Under the pieces are notes generated by a model. It did not search any database. It was not told where the DNA came from and saw nothing but the letters and a program-made list of their open reading frames with translations. The position numbers and the translations under genes are program-made. 64,000 nucleotides of DNA from Pseudoduganella violacea (GTDB taxonomy: Bacteria; Pseudomonadota; Gammaproteobacteria; Burkholderiales; Burkholderiaceae_D). Positions within the stretch are counted from its first letter, which is position 1. Each line of letters opens with the position of its first letter. Positions 17,225 to 26,694 of the stretch are shown piece after piece. Location: NCBI RefSeq assembly GCF_014191875.1, contig NZ_JACHXD010000013.1:102715-166714 (forward strand), given 5' to 3'.

Positions 17225-19717
17225 TTACAGCGTGTAGTTCAGACGCGCATACACGAAGCGGCCGGAACGGCCGAACGGCGAATAGTTCGACGACGGCACG
17301 TTGCCGCTGGCGTTCAGCGCGGCCGGATAGGGATTGGCGTACTGGTCGAACAGATTGTCCGCGCCCAGCGCCACGCTGAGGCGCTTGCTGATCGCATAGC
17401 GTCCCTCCACGTCGACCAGGGTCTTGGCCGACGAGACATGGTCGCGCGCCGGGTTGGCGTCCGGCGTCAGCACCTTGCCGTAGCGGGTGGCGCGCACGGT
17501 GGCGCCCCAGTCGCCCAGCGACCAGTTGCTGCTGGCCGTGAACTTGGTCTTGGGTGACCCCTGCTCATACACCAGCACATTCACGCGGCCGAACAGCACC
17601 GGCGCCGGCGACAGCGCCGAGAGCTGGGCCGTGGCCGGCAGCTTGGTCACCTTGGTGTCGGTGTAGTTGCCGGCCACGGTGAAATCGAACTTGCCCAGCT
17701 GCGGCGAGACATAGGGATAATTCAGCACCACGTCCACACCCTTGGTCGTGGTGTTCACGCCATTGATGAAGAAGCGCCCGCCGCTGATGCCGGTAAAGCC
17801 CTGCTGGTTCAGGTACAGACGTACATTGTCGGCCGTCAGGTTTTCGGACAGCACGATGCGGTCGCGGATCTTGATGTGGAAAGCGTCCACCGTCAGGCTG
17901 CCCTTGCCCAGCTTGGCCACGGCGCCGAGCGAGAAGTTCACCGATTTTTCCGCTTCCAGCGGTTTCGCGCCGAGCGCCTGCGCCGCGCCCGAGGTCGGCT
18001 TCAGCGTGCCCACTTCATACGGCGTGCCGCTGATGAAGATGGTCGAAATCGAGCTGAAATTCTGCTGCTGCGGCGACGGCGCGCGGAAGCCGTTCTGTAC
18101 CGAGCCGCGCAGCGCGAAGGCCGGCGTCACGCTGTAGCGGCTGGCCAGCTTGCCCGACCAGTTGTTGCCGAAGTCCGAGTAATGCTCGCCACGCACGGCG
18201 GCCGAAGCCAGCAGGTCGGGCGTCAGATTCGCTTCCAGGTCGGCGAACAGGCTGTAGGCATTGCGGTGGCTGTTGGACGCGTCCGACGGCATGAAGCCCG
18301 GGAAGACTTGCGAACCCGAGGCGGTCGGCAAGCCGTTCGGCAGCAGCACGCCGCCGTTGCGCCAGGAATCCGGCTCGCCCGCTTCCAGCTTATAGCCTTC
18401 GCGGCGCGCTTCGAAACCGAGGGCCACGTTGAGCGGCGAAGCCAGGCCCACTGCCAGCTGGCGCACGCCGGACAGGTTGTAGGTCAGCTGGTCATACGAG
18501 AAACCGCCGGCATTGAAGACGGTCTTGCTGCTGGCGCCCAGCGAGCGGTTCAGCGTGTTCTCGATGGTGTAATCCATCTTGTTCTTGCCGTAGCCGATGG
18601 AGCTGTCCAGCTCCCAATCGCCCACGGTCCAGCTCACGCCGCCGGTGGCGCTGAAGTCGTCCACTTCCGGCGCGATGAAGGGCAGGAAGCCGTCCGGATA
18701 AATGGCCAGGGTATTGTTGTCCTGCAGCGCGCGGCGGAAGAAGCCGCTGCCCTTGCCTTCGCGCTTCTGGTAGCTGCTCCAGCCATACACCTTCACGCCG
18801 CCCGCCAGGGTGTTGCCGGCGTTGACGAAGACGGTCGATTGCTTCAGTTCCGGTTCGCCATACCAGGCGTTGAAGCGCTCGATGGTCTGCTCGCGCGGAT
18901 CGTAAGCGCCGTTGACGCGCGGGTATTGCTGGCGCGTGTCGTAGCCGCTGCGCTCGGTGTGTTTCTGGTCCTTGTATTCGGCGGCGATGGTGACGTGGCC
19001 GCTCTCGCCCCAAGGCAAGCCTTTCCACACGCTGAAGTTGGCGTTGGCGCCATCGCGCCGCTTGCGCTCGGACGGCCCGGCGCCCCAGGTGGCGTCGGCC
19101 GGACGCGGCACCGGAGAGAAGCTGTATTCGGTGATGCGCTTGCCGTAGCCGATCACGGCTTCGCCGCCATCGCGGTCGGTGCGCAGGCGCAGATTGATCA
19201 CGCCGGCAATCGCATCCGAACCATACTGGGCCGAAGCACCGTCGCGCAGCACCTCGATGTTCTTCACGATGGCGCTGGGGATGGTGTTCAGGTCGACCGA
19301 GGCCGCGCCGCGGCCGATGGTGCCGTTCAAGTTCACCAGCGAAGACGCGTGGCGGCGTTTGGAGTTGACCAGCACCAGGGTCTGGTCCGGCGCCAGGCCG
19401 CGCAGGGCGGCGGGACGGATGGTGTCGGTGCCGTCGGTCATGCCGGGGCGCGGGAAGTTCAGCGAAGGCAGGGCCACGGACAGGGCCTGGCTGATTTCCG
19501 TCACGCCGCCAATCTTCAAGGCTTCGGCCGAGATGATGTCGACCGGGGCGGTGGTGTCGAGCACGGTGCGCTTGGCAACCCGGGTGCCGGTGACGACCAC
19601 GGTGGACTGCGGGTCGTCGGCCACGGGCGCGCTCTGGGCCTGGGCCAGGGCGGCGGTGAACAGGGCGCCGATGGCCAGCGCCAGCAACTGTTTTTTCGGA
19701 ACGGATGGACTCTGCAT
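17225..19717 (-). CDS. TonB-dependent receptor
   Basis: 830 residues from the ATG at 19717, which has GAGG six bases upstream and opens a signal peptide (QLLALAIGALFTAALAQAQS); the reading frame continues further upstream but without signal-peptide character. The plug domain has VVVTGTRVAKR, LVNSKRRHASSLVNLNG and IEVLRDGASAQYGSDAIAG. A barrel follows and ends with SGRFVYARLNYTL. It resembles the receptor at 39287-41800 in plug organisation (KRRH motif), and both belong to the iron-complex/vitamin receptor-like class. The substrate is not readable. The gene is monocistronic, with a terminator at its 3' end. Confidence 0.92.
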   Translation of the reverse strand: MQSPSVPKKQLLALAIGALFTAALAQAQSAPVADDPQSTVVVTGTRVAKRTVLDTTAPVDIISAEALKIGGVTEISQALSVALPSLNFPRPGMTDGTDTIRPAALRGLAPDQTLVLVNSKRRHASSLVNLNGTIGRGAASVDLNTIPSAIVKNIEVLRDGASAQYGSDAIAGVINLRLRTDRDGGEAVIGYGKRITEYSFSPVPRPADATWGAGPSERKRRDGANANFSVWKGLPWGESGHVTIAAEYKDQKHTERSGYDTRQQYPRVNGAYDPREQTIERFNAWYGEPELKQSTVFVNAGNTLAGGVKVYGWSSYQKREGKGSGFFRRALQDNNTLAIYPDGFLPFIAPEVDDFSATGGVSWTVGDWELDSSIGYGKNKMDYTIENTLNRSLGASSKTVFNAGGFSYDQLTYNLSGVRQLAVGLASPLNVALGFEARREGYKLEAGEPDSWRNGGVLLPNGLPTASGSQVFPGFMPSDASNSHRNAYSLFADLEANLTPDLLASAAVRGEHYSDFGNNWSGKLASRYSVTPAFALRGSVQNGFRAPSPQQQNFSSISTIFISGTPYEVGTLKPTSGAAQALGAKPLEAEKSVNFSLGAVAKLGKGSLTVDAFHIKIRDRIVLSENLTADNVRLYLNQQGFTGISGGRFFINGVNTTTKGVDVVLNYPYVSPQLGKFDFTVAGNYTDTKVTKLPATAQLSALSPAPVLFGRVNVLVYEQGSPKTKFTASSNWSLGDWGATVRATRYGKVLTPDANPARDHVSSAKTLVDVEGRYAISKRLSVALGADNLFDQYANPYPAALNASGNVPSSNYSPFGRSGRFVYARLNYTL

Positions 19718-19901
19718 TGCGTACCTCGTGATGATGAAATCGATTAAGCTTATGACGAAACTAAATTTGGCTTTTCCATAAAAAGCCCTGATTTCATATT
19801 GAAACGAAGTCAATCCAAAGTCAAATGATTGAGCTGTTTTTCTAGCAATCTGTCTCCGGAAACAACAGTCGCGCCAAACATCATGCGCAATGCGCATAAG
19901 C

Positions 19902-21260
19902 TCATGCGCTTTCCGCGCTCGCCTCCATGCGGTTCAGGATGCGCTGGCGCACGAAATTGATGTGGCTGCGCAAGCCATACACATCCTCGGCGAAGGACAG
20001 CGGGATGGAAATCTGGTTCACCCACTCCTCGATCTCGTTCAGGCGCTCCAGCTGCTCGGCGTAGACGGCGCGGCGGGCATCGGCCGGCGCCTCGTCCAGC
20101 GCCTGCTCCACCGTGCGCAACTGGCCGTACCAGCGGTAGACGCGGGAACGGATGCGCCACACATACAGCGGCGGCAGCACGCGCGACAGCGGCAGCAGCA
20201 AGGCGCCGAACGCCACCACCAGCACCCACATGCGGTCGAGGAAATTGGCCAGCCAGAAATTCATATAACGCTGCAGGAAAGGCGCACCATCCTTATAGAA
20301 CTTGGCCGCCTCGGGCGCCACCGGAATCTCCGTATAGCGCGCCGAAGGGAACTGGCCCTGCTGCTGGAACCAGCCCGCGCCGCCATGGATATTACTGGCC
20401 GCCTGCACGAACAGATCGATCAGGGCCGGATGCAGATCCTCGCGCGCCACCAGGGTGGCGGTCGGCGCGATCAACTGGTAATCCTTGGAGGGCAGGTCGC
20501 GGCCCAGGTCGACGATGCCGCGCGGCAGCACCACATGGCTGAGGAAGGGCAGGCGCCGCGTATACGCTTCGGCCTGGGCGAAGTCAAACAGGCGGATGCC
20601 CGGCGTTTGCAGCAGCATCTGCACCAGCGGCGCATCGGGCGCGGAACTGAAGACCAGGCCATCGATGCGGCCCTCCAGCAGCTCCACCGTGGCCGGCGTG
20701 TTTTCCAGCATGCCGATCTGCAGCTCGGCCGGCTCGACCCCATTCACGTCCAGCACCTGGCGGAACAGGCGCGGCACGCCGCTGCCCTCGGGACCGAGAT
20801 TGATCTTCATGCCGCGCAGCTGGGTCAGCTGGCTGACGTCCTTGTCCTCGCGCAGGAAAAGCCAGAGCGGCTCGGTAAACAGGCTGCCCAGCGAGATCAG
20901 GCCCTTGCGTTCCGCCTCCGCCTGGTCGGTGGAACCGCTTTGCACGAAAGCGATATCCGTTTCGCCGCGGTTCAGGCGCAGCAGATTTTCCTGCGAGCCC
21001 AGCGAAGGCTGCAAGGTCACGGCGATGCCATGCTTGCGCATCGCCGCCGCGTAGCGCTTGCCGATGTTCTCATAAGCACTGTTCTCCTGGCCGATGGACA
21101 GGCTCACCTTGCGCGGCGGCGCCGGATCGACCAGCAGATAAGCCACCGCACAGACAGCAACAATCAGCAAAATGGTCGGCGCGGCGGTAACGATCAAATC
21201 ACGCACCGAAAAGCGCGTGAACTTCAAAATACGGGACATAGTATGGCGGACAGGTTTCAT
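19902..21260 (-). CDS. TAXI-family TRAP-type solute-binding protein, membrane-anchored
   Basis: 452 residues. An N-terminal membrane segment (about 25-45, TAAPTILLIVAVCAVAYLLV) is followed by a TAXI solute-binding domain (about 50-310, KVSLSIGQENSAYENIGKRY, DIAFVQSGSTDQ, GMKINLGPEGSG). A second membrane segment (about 345-365, MWVLVVAFGALLLPLSRVL) and a cytoplasmic helical tail follow. The C-terminal membrane extension is typical of a TAXI subgroup that occurs without adjacent TRAP permease genes, and none lies in this window, so transport may not be its job. An alternative start at M8 (21239) exists; neither start has a strong ribosome-binding site. Confidence 0.85.
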   Translation of the reverse strand: MKPVRHTMSRILKFTRFSVRDLIVTAAPTILLIVAVCAVAYLLVDPAPPRKVSLSIGQENSAYENIGKRYAAAMRKHGIAVTLQPSLGSQENLLRLNRGETDIAFVQSGSTDQAEAERKGLISLGSLFTEPLWLFLREDKDVSQLTQLRGMKINLGPEGSGVPRLFRQVLDVNGVEPAELQIGMLENTPATVELLEGRIDGLVFSSAPDAPLVQMLLQTPGIRLFDFAQAEAYTRRLPFLSHVVLPRGIVDLGRDLPSKDYQLIAPTATLVAREDLHPALIDLFVQAASNIHGGAGWFQQQGQFPSARYTEIPVAPEAAKFYKDGAPFLQRYMNFWLANFLDRMWVLVVAFGALLLPLSRVLPPLYVWRIRSRVYRWYGQLRTVEQALDEAPADARRAVYAEQLERLNEIEEWVNQISIPLSFAEDVYGLRSHINFVRQRILNRMEASAESA

Positions 21261-21304
21261 AGCTGGCTAAGATGCCAACAAATCCCCCGCCACGCAAGCC
21301 CGTT

Positions 21305-21488
21305 TGCGCCAAATCAAAAAATGTCCACCCTGGTGTCAGGCACTGGAGCCGGACATTTCCTGCGCCAGATCAAAGAATGTCCGACCTTGGTGCCTGACAC
21401 CAGGGTTGGACATTCCTTGATTTTTCTCAAAGAATGTCCGAACCCGGTGCCTGACACCAGGGTGGGACATTGTTTGCGCTAGATCAAA
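21305..21488. repeat. Array of three REP-like palindromic repeats
   Basis: Three units of 56-57 bases follow one another (palindromes at 21320-21357, 21376-21414, 21433-21471). Each begins AATGTCC, ends GGACATT and has a core like GGTGTCAGGCACC or its complement. The first unit is inverted relative to the other two. Spacers contain a second repeated motif, TGCGCCAGATCAAA, or variants. The same family occurs at 39160-39280. The array lies between two minus-strand genes and could form strong stem-loops in mRNA. Confidence 0.85.
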
Positions 21489-21497
21489 TGGTGGGGG

Positions 21498-24400
21498 TTA
21501 GCCGCCGGCGCAGGCGCGCAGCGGGACGGGGGCGTTGGTGGCGCTGGCGGGCAGGGCTTGCGCGCCAGCGCCTCCGCTGCGCAAGCCGGCGGCGACGACG
21601 CCGCTTTTGGCGGCTTTCTCGGGCTCGATCAGGGGCATCAGGCTCGGCGCCAGGGCGACCAGCAACTGCACCGGCAGGGCGCTGGTGAAGTCGTAGTTCT
21701 TGGAGTCGGGGCCGTGCACATAGGCGGTCATACTGCCGAAGAAGCGCTCGCCGATATTGAAGACGAAGGTGGCGGAGCGGTTGACGTAGCGCGATTCGAT
21801 CAGGCGTCCGCCGGCGGCGTACACGTCGAAGCGCTGGTCGCCGGTGCCGGTCTTGCCGCCAACCGGGATATTCTTGCCGTCGGCGCCGATGAAGGCGGCG
21901 CGGGCGCGCTTGGCGGTGCCGTCGGAGACGACTTCGCGCACGGCGTCGGCCACGGCGCGCGCCACTTCGGGCGAGAGCACCTGTTCGGAGCCGCTGTCCT
22001 TATTGCGCTCGACCTTGGTTTCATACGGCGTGCCGGCGGCGAAGTGCATGGAGGCGACGCGCTGGGTCGGCTTGCGCACGCCACCGTTGATGATGATGCC
22101 CATCATCTCGGCCAGCGCGGCGGGACGGTCGGCCGAGGCGCCCAGGGTGGTGGCATAGGATGGCACCAGCGAATCGAAGGGGTAGCCCATCTTCTTCCAC
22201 TGGCGGTGGATTTCCATGAAGCTTTCCATTTCCAGCAGGCCGGCGATGCGCTTGTCCTGCGCATGCTTGCGGTGGGTCTTGAACAGCCATTGGTAGACTT
22301 CCTGGCGCTCCTTCTCGCTGGCGGCCACCACCTGCGTCAGCGTGGCGCCGTCATGCGTGCGCAGATAGGCCACCAGCCACAGTTCGAGCGGATGCACATT
22401 GGCCAGGTAGCCGCGGTCGGCCAGCGACCATTTGTCCATCGCGTACTGGTCGTACATGCGTTCCAGGCGGTCGTCGGGCACCTCGTTCTGGCTTTGCAGA
22501 TTATCGTTGACGAAGCTGCCGAACTGCGCCAGCGTCGCCTGCGGATACAGGGTGCGGTGGATGTTCGCCAGCCGCACCGGCGTGGCGCGAATGCTGCCGA
22601 CCAGGATCTTGTCCAGCTCATCGAGCGGCTTGCCCTTGTACTTGGCGTAGAAGCGGTACAGGAATTCCTTGCCTTCCTTGTCGGCGAAGCGCGCCAGGTA
22701 CTGGGCGCGGCGCGGATCGTCGGCATCGGCCAGCAGGGTGGCGGACGATCCCGGCGTCTGGAAGGAGTAGTACTTCACCACGTCGCGCATCAGGCGCACG
22801 AAGACCAGATTGGTGGAACGGCGCAGCGCTTCGCGCACGGTCAGGATGCGGCTGTCGTCTTCCTTCGAGAAGTTGCCGAAGTAATGCAGGCCGCCGCCGG
22901 TGAAGAAGCCCTCGCCCGGATTGCCGGAATACTTGCGCTCCATGGCCGCCTGCAGCATGGCGGGCAGGTCGCGCTTGTCCATCGGCGTGGCGATCAGGTA
23001 TTCCACGCCCCAGGCGCTGAGCCGGTCGCGCGGTTCGAGCGCCACTTTCTTCAGTTCGGCCACATCCATGCCGCCATATTTCTTGTGCAACTGGTCGACG
23101 ATGTCCATATACGTGACCAGGGTGCGCAGCTTGGCGGTGGAACCCAGATCGAGCTTGGCGCCTTCGTTGATATCGAGCGGCTGGTCGAAGTTGTCGGTCT
23201 GCACGCGCAGGTAGTTGGTCTTCTCGCCTTTTTCCAGCAAGGTGAAGCTGTACACCACATTGGCCGGATCGCCGTTGCCCAGCATGCCCTTGCCGGTCAG
23301 GCCGGCGGCCTGCGCCGCGTCCGGATCGCGCAGCTCGCGCAGCACGGCGGTGACGGCGCGCTGCGATTGCGCGTCGAGCGTGGTGTTGACACTCAAGTCG
23401 AGGCGGTCCAGGTTGTAGAGGCGGTTATCGCCCAGCAGGCCGGCCAGGTGGGTGCGCACCGCGTTCGAGGCCTTGCGTGTGACGAAGGCCATGGGCGGCG
23501 CCGCCGCCACGCCGGAACCGTGGGCCGGGTGCAGTTCTTCCTTGAGCGCGGCGTCGCGCAGGGCCGGCGAGATCACGCCGGCCTGGGCCAGCACGCGCAA
23601 GTGGCTGTTGGCCAGGGTTTCCAGGTCGGCGTCGCCGTCGCCCAGGTAATAGCTGGGGCGGCGCTGCGCGATCAGCAGCGACAAGGCTTGCTTGAAGGCC
23701 AGGGCGCTGCCCGGCTGGTCCATCTTGCCGCCCAGCAGGCGGCTCACTTCCTCGAAGTCGCGGCCATACCAGACCCACATGCCGTCGCCGATGCCATTCA
23801 CTTCGCCATAGCCAGGCTTGGCCGACAGCGGCACGGTGTTGAGGTAATCGACCACGATCTGGCGCCGCACGGCGGTGGTGTCCTCGCCCTGCTGGTAGGC
23901 GCGCAGGGCGGCCGAAACCATCTGCTGCAGCTTGTCCTTCATGGAGGCGGTGCGGCCTTCCGGCGAGTGGCGGTATTTCTCGATCTGCGTCGCCAGGGTG
24001 CTGCCGCCGGCGGCGCGGTGCGAGCCGGCGCCCACGCTGGCCAGCGATTTTTCCAGCACGGCCTTGCTCAGGCGGTCCCATTCCACGGCCGGATTGCGCT
24101 TCGGATAGGTGTCGTCCAGCAGCTCGCGGTTTTCGATGAAGAGCAGGCTGGCCACCAGGGCTTGCGGCGTCTTGTCGAAGCTGCCGTAGACGCGCTCGGG
24201 ATAACTGGCGCTGAACAGCGGTTCGGCGCGGCAATCGTAGATCGACAGGCCGGCCTTGGTCTTTTCGCGGTAGGTGGCGAACAGGCCCATATCGGCCAGC
24301 TCGATCATCTTGGGCGAGAAGCGCGCCTGCGCCGTCACCACATAGTCCTTGCTTTTGAGCTTGCCCAGATAGTCGGGCAGATTGGCATAGCCCAGGCGCT

Positions 24401-24689
24401 CGTCGTAGGGGCTGTCGTGCGGGAAGCGGATCGCCTGGCTCGGTCCCGCTTCAACGCGGTAACTGAGCTTGCCCACCAGATTGGAGAAGAAGCGCGCCTG
24501 CATCGCCGAGGTGCGCACTTCCTGCAGCAGCCACCAGACGCCCAGCGAGAGCAGCACCAGCATCAACAGAATGAAGGCATTGCGGGTGCGATGCCCTTTC
24601 TTCGGTTCCGATGGCGGCGGCGTGGCCGGCTTGGTTGGCGCAAACTGCGCGTCGTCGTTGCGTTGTTCGTGTTCTGGATGGGAAGGCAT
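21498..24689 (-). CDS. Class A penicillin-binding protein (glycosyltransferase 51 + transpeptidase)
   Basis: 1063 residues from the ATG at 24689; an ATG at 24809 would add 40 arginine-rich residues, and neither start has a clear ribosome-binding site. One membrane anchor (about 38-56) precedes a GT51 domain with FIENRELLDDTYPKRNPAVEW and GGSTLATQIEKYRHS. The transpeptidase has SxxK (GSTAKL, about residue 516), SxN (RRSTNLVF, about 623) and KTG (GGKTGTGD, about 946). It polymerises and cross-links peptidoglycan in the periplasm. The gap between SxN and KTG is about 320 residues, longer than usual, with a helical segment inserted. Confidence 0.9.
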   Translation of the reverse strand: MPSHPEHEQRNDDAQFAPTKPATPPPSEPKKGHRTRNAFILLMLVLLSLGVWWLLQEVRTSAMQARFFSNLVGKLSYRVEAGPSQAIRFPHDSPYDERLGYANLPDYLGKLKSKDYVVTAQARFSPKMIELADMGLFATYREKTKAGLSIYDCRAEPLFSASYPERVYGSFDKTPQALVASLLFIENRELLDDTYPKRNPAVEWDRLSKAVLEKSLASVGAGSHRAAGGSTLATQIEKYRHSPEGRTASMKDKLQQMVSAALRAYQQGEDTTAVRRQIVVDYLNTVPLSAKPGYGEVNGIGDGMWVWYGRDFEEVSRLLGGKMDQPGSALAFKQALSLLIAQRRPSYYLGDGDADLETLANSHLRVLAQAGVISPALRDAALKEELHPAHGSGVAAAPPMAFVTRKASNAVRTHLAGLLGDNRLYNLDRLDLSVNTTLDAQSQRAVTAVLRELRDPDAAQAAGLTGKGMLGNGDPANVVYSFTLLEKGEKTNYLRVQTDNFDQPLDINEGAKLDLGSTAKLRTLVTYMDIVDQLHKKYGGMDVAELKKVALEPRDRLSAWGVEYLIATPMDKRDLPAMLQAAMERKYSGNPGEGFFTGGGLHYFGNFSKEDDSRILTVREALRRSTNLVFVRLMRDVVKYYSFQTPGSSATLLADADDPRRAQYLARFADKEGKEFLYRFYAKYKGKPLDELDKILVGSIRATPVRLANIHRTLYPQATLAQFGSFVNDNLQSQNEVPDDRLERMYDQYAMDKWSLADRGYLANVHPLELWLVAYLRTHDGATLTQVVAASEKERQEVYQWLFKTHRKHAQDKRIAGLLEMESFMEIHRQWKKMGYPFDSLVPSYATTLGASADRPAALAEMMGIIINGGVRKPTQRVASMHFAAGTPYETKVERNKDSGSEQVLSPEVARAVADAVREVVSDGTAKRARAAFIGADGKNIPVGGKTGTGDQRFDVYAAGGRLIESRYVNRSATFVFNIGERFFGSMTAYVHGPDSKNYDFTSALPVQLLVALAPSLMPLIEPEKAAKSGVVAAGLRSGGAGAQALPASATNAPVPLRACAGG

Positions 24690-25064
24690 AGGTACAGAGC
24701 GCAATCGGCGCCTGGCGCCACCGTAACCCATCGCCGCCGCTCCGGCGCGCAATTTGCGCACCGCGCGTACAACGACAGGGGGCCGGCGAAAACGACGATT
24801 GCTTAACATATTGTTTAAACCGGTGAATCGGGTAAATCAGCAAACCAGCACTGCTTTCGCGAGACCTCTTTCCGGCAGCGCTTGATTACCATTGCACCAC
24901 AACGGCGTGCAGTGCACGGGCCGTCGGGCAGATATTTTCTTCGCCGCTGCCGATTTTCGCAAAAAAACAACGACGCTCAGCCTTCCGTGCAAGCATCGCC
25001 ATCGCCGCTGTCACAGCCCTGAAACACTGCTGAAATACGGCTGTCATTTCCAAGGTTCCGCGCT
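24690..25064. other. Intergenic region upstream of the penicillin-binding protein gene
   Basis: About 375 bases separate the end of the cinA-type gene (25065) from the chosen start of the penicillin-binding protein. It should hold that gene's promoter, although I cannot place one. Part of it (24690-24809) would be coding if the longer start is used. No terminator for the upstream operon is evident. Confidence 0.4.
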
Positions 25065-25850
25065 TTACAGCGGACGGTATTCTGCCTCCAGTCTATCGAG
25101 TTCGGCGCACATCTGGCGGAACGCTTGCGCCGCCTGTCCCGGCTCGCCCTTCACGCCCAATTCGATATGGCGGCGCGTGCGCGCATCGCCCACGCTGGGC
25201 AGGCTGAACACCTTCACGCGCGGGAAGGACGCTTCGATCGCCACCATCAGCGGCGTCAACGCCGATTCCGCCGCTTCATATACCAGCACGGCGTGTTCGG
25301 CGCGCGGCTCGCGGTTGAACAGGTCGGCGTAATGGGTGTCGAGCACCCACTCGATCATGGGCCAGGCCATCACCGGGAAGCCCGGCACGAAGTAATGCAT
25401 GCCGAGCGCGAAGCCGGGAATATTGTTGTAGGGATTGGGAATCAGGGCCGCGCCTTCGGCGAATTCGGCCATCTTCAGGCGGTGCAGGTTTTCCGCCGAA
25501 TTCAGGTCGGCCACCTGGCCCGCTTCCTGCGCCACCTGCGTAATGCGCTGCTGGATCAATTCCTTGCCTTGCGGGTGCAGCCGCAGCGGTTTGTCCAGCG
25601 CAGCAGCCGCGGCCTGGCGCGTATGGTCGTCCGGCGTGGCGCCGATGCCGCCGCAGGAAAACACGATGTCGCCGCTGGCGAAGCTGCGTTTCAAGGTGGC
25701 CGTGATGCGCGCCGGATCGTCGCCCAGATATTCAGCCCAACCCAGCTGCAAGCCGCGCGCAGCCAAGAGCTGCACCACTTTGGGGAAGTGCTGGTCGACG
25801 CGTTTTCCCGAAAGGATTTCGTCGCCTATGATAATCAGTCCAATAGCCAT
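25065..25850 (-). CDS. CinA-type molybdopterin-binding domain protein
   Basis: 261 residues. The N-terminal half is a MoaB/MogA-like domain, with GLIIIGDEILSGKRVDQ, VFSCGGIGATPDDHT and a PGFALGMHYFVPGFPVMAWP block, as in the N-terminal part of CinA (competence/damage-inducible protein A). The CinA C-terminal nicotinamide-nucleotide amidohydrolase domain is absent, so pterin or nucleotide pyrophosphatase chemistry is possible but unproven. It is the last gene of the five-gene operon, 16 bases after the EI24 gene. Confidence 0.85.
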   Translation of the reverse strand: MAIGLIIIGDEILSGKRVDQHFPKVVQLLAARGLQLGWAEYLGDDPARITATLKRSFASGDIVFSCGGIGATPDDHTRQAAAAALDKPLRLHPQGKELIQQRITQVAQEAGQVADLNSAENLHRLKMAEFAEGAALIPNPYNNIPGFALGMHYFVPGFPVMAWPMIEWVLDTHYADLFNREPRAEHAVLVYEAAESALTPLMVAIEASFPRVKVFSLPSVGDARTRRHIELGVKGEPGQAAQAFRQMCAELDRLEAEYRPL

Positions 25851-25866
25851 AGCCCTGCCCTATTCC

Positions 25867-26694
25867 TTAAGCCGTGTGCGTGATGTCCTTCTCCACGGCG
25901 GCAGCGCGCTGGCGCGCCAGCGCCTCCAGACAATAATACTCAAACCACAGGCCGGTGAAGATAAATATCAGCACGTACAGCCAGATCGAGGCCGCCGCCA
26001 GGAAGGGGAAGAAGACCACGGCGATGGCCGCGCCGCCAAGCCAGATCAGGCCTGGCAGGGCGCCCGCCGCGCCGGACACCACGCCGATCGCCAGCAATTG
26101 CCAGCGGCGCTCGTGCATCAGCTGCTTGCGTTCGTCCTCGCTGGCGTAATCGGCCAGCGCGTCGTAGGCCATGACGCGGCTGGTCAGCCAGCCCCACAAC
26201 AGCACCTGGCTGGCCAGCGCCAGCGGCGGCACGAAGTACAGCGGCAAGGTGCAGAACCAGATGGCGGCAAACAGCACGAAGCAGCGCAAGGCCATGGCCA
26301 CGCTGCCCAGCAGGGTGCCGCCCTGCTTCTTCTCCAGCGTGGGGAAGTGGCGGCCGCCGACATGGCGCACGATGAAGGGCATGGCCGCCACGCCCATGAA
26401 GATCAGGGCGGTCAGGATCATCAGCGGCAGCAGGAGCAGCAGCGCGACAAAGGGCACCACCACGGTTTTCAGCGCGGCCAGCCCCCAGCTGCTGAGCCAG
26501 GAACCGCTGGCGCGGAAGCCGTCGTATTCGGTGAAGGTGGCGTGCAGCCAGTCCAGCAGCGGCTGCATGCCGAGGTAGAGCAGCCCCGCCCACACCAGCA
26601 CGGAGAGGATGAAGGGCACGATGCTGAGCAGCAGCATGCGGCCGTGCAACTGCGACAGCAGCGCGCGGCCATAGGCGTTGACAACGTCGCGCAT
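25867..26694 (-). CDS. EI24 domain inner-membrane protein
   Basis: 275 residues from the ATG at 26694 (AAAAGGAAA upstream). Several hydrophobic segments are visible, for example LLLSIVPFILSVLVWAGLLY, VVVPFVALLLLLPLMILTAL, IWFCTLPLYFVPPLALASQV and IWLYVLIFIFTGLWF, matching the EI24/CysZ-like superfamily. The exact role is unknown; CysZ relatives carry sulfate. Its start codon overlaps the stop of the upstream hydroxylase gene (TGATG), indicating translational coupling. Confidence 0.85.
   Translation of the reverse strand: MRDVVNAYGRALLSQLHGRMLLLSIVPFILSVLVWAGLLYLGMQPLLDWLHATFTEYDGFRASGSWLSSWGLAALKTVVVPFVALLLLLPLMILTALIFMGVAAMPFIVRHVGGRHFPTLEKKQGGTLLGSVAMALRCFVLFAAIWFCTLPLYFVPPLALASQVLLWGWLTSRVMAYDALADYASEDERKQLMHERRWQLLAIGVVSGAAGALPGLIWLGGAAIAVVFFPFLAAASIWLYVLIFIFTGLWFEYYCLEALARQRAAAVEKDITHTA

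Noticed and set aside
21305..21488. CRISPR-like spacing of the repeats
   Set aside because: Units are palindromic, only three, alternate in orientation and have similar spacers; no cas genes are present.
21558..24806. 1082-residue plus-strand frame opposite the penicillin-binding protein
   Set aside because: Antisense shadow; the minus strand has the complete set of GT51 and transpeptidase motifs.
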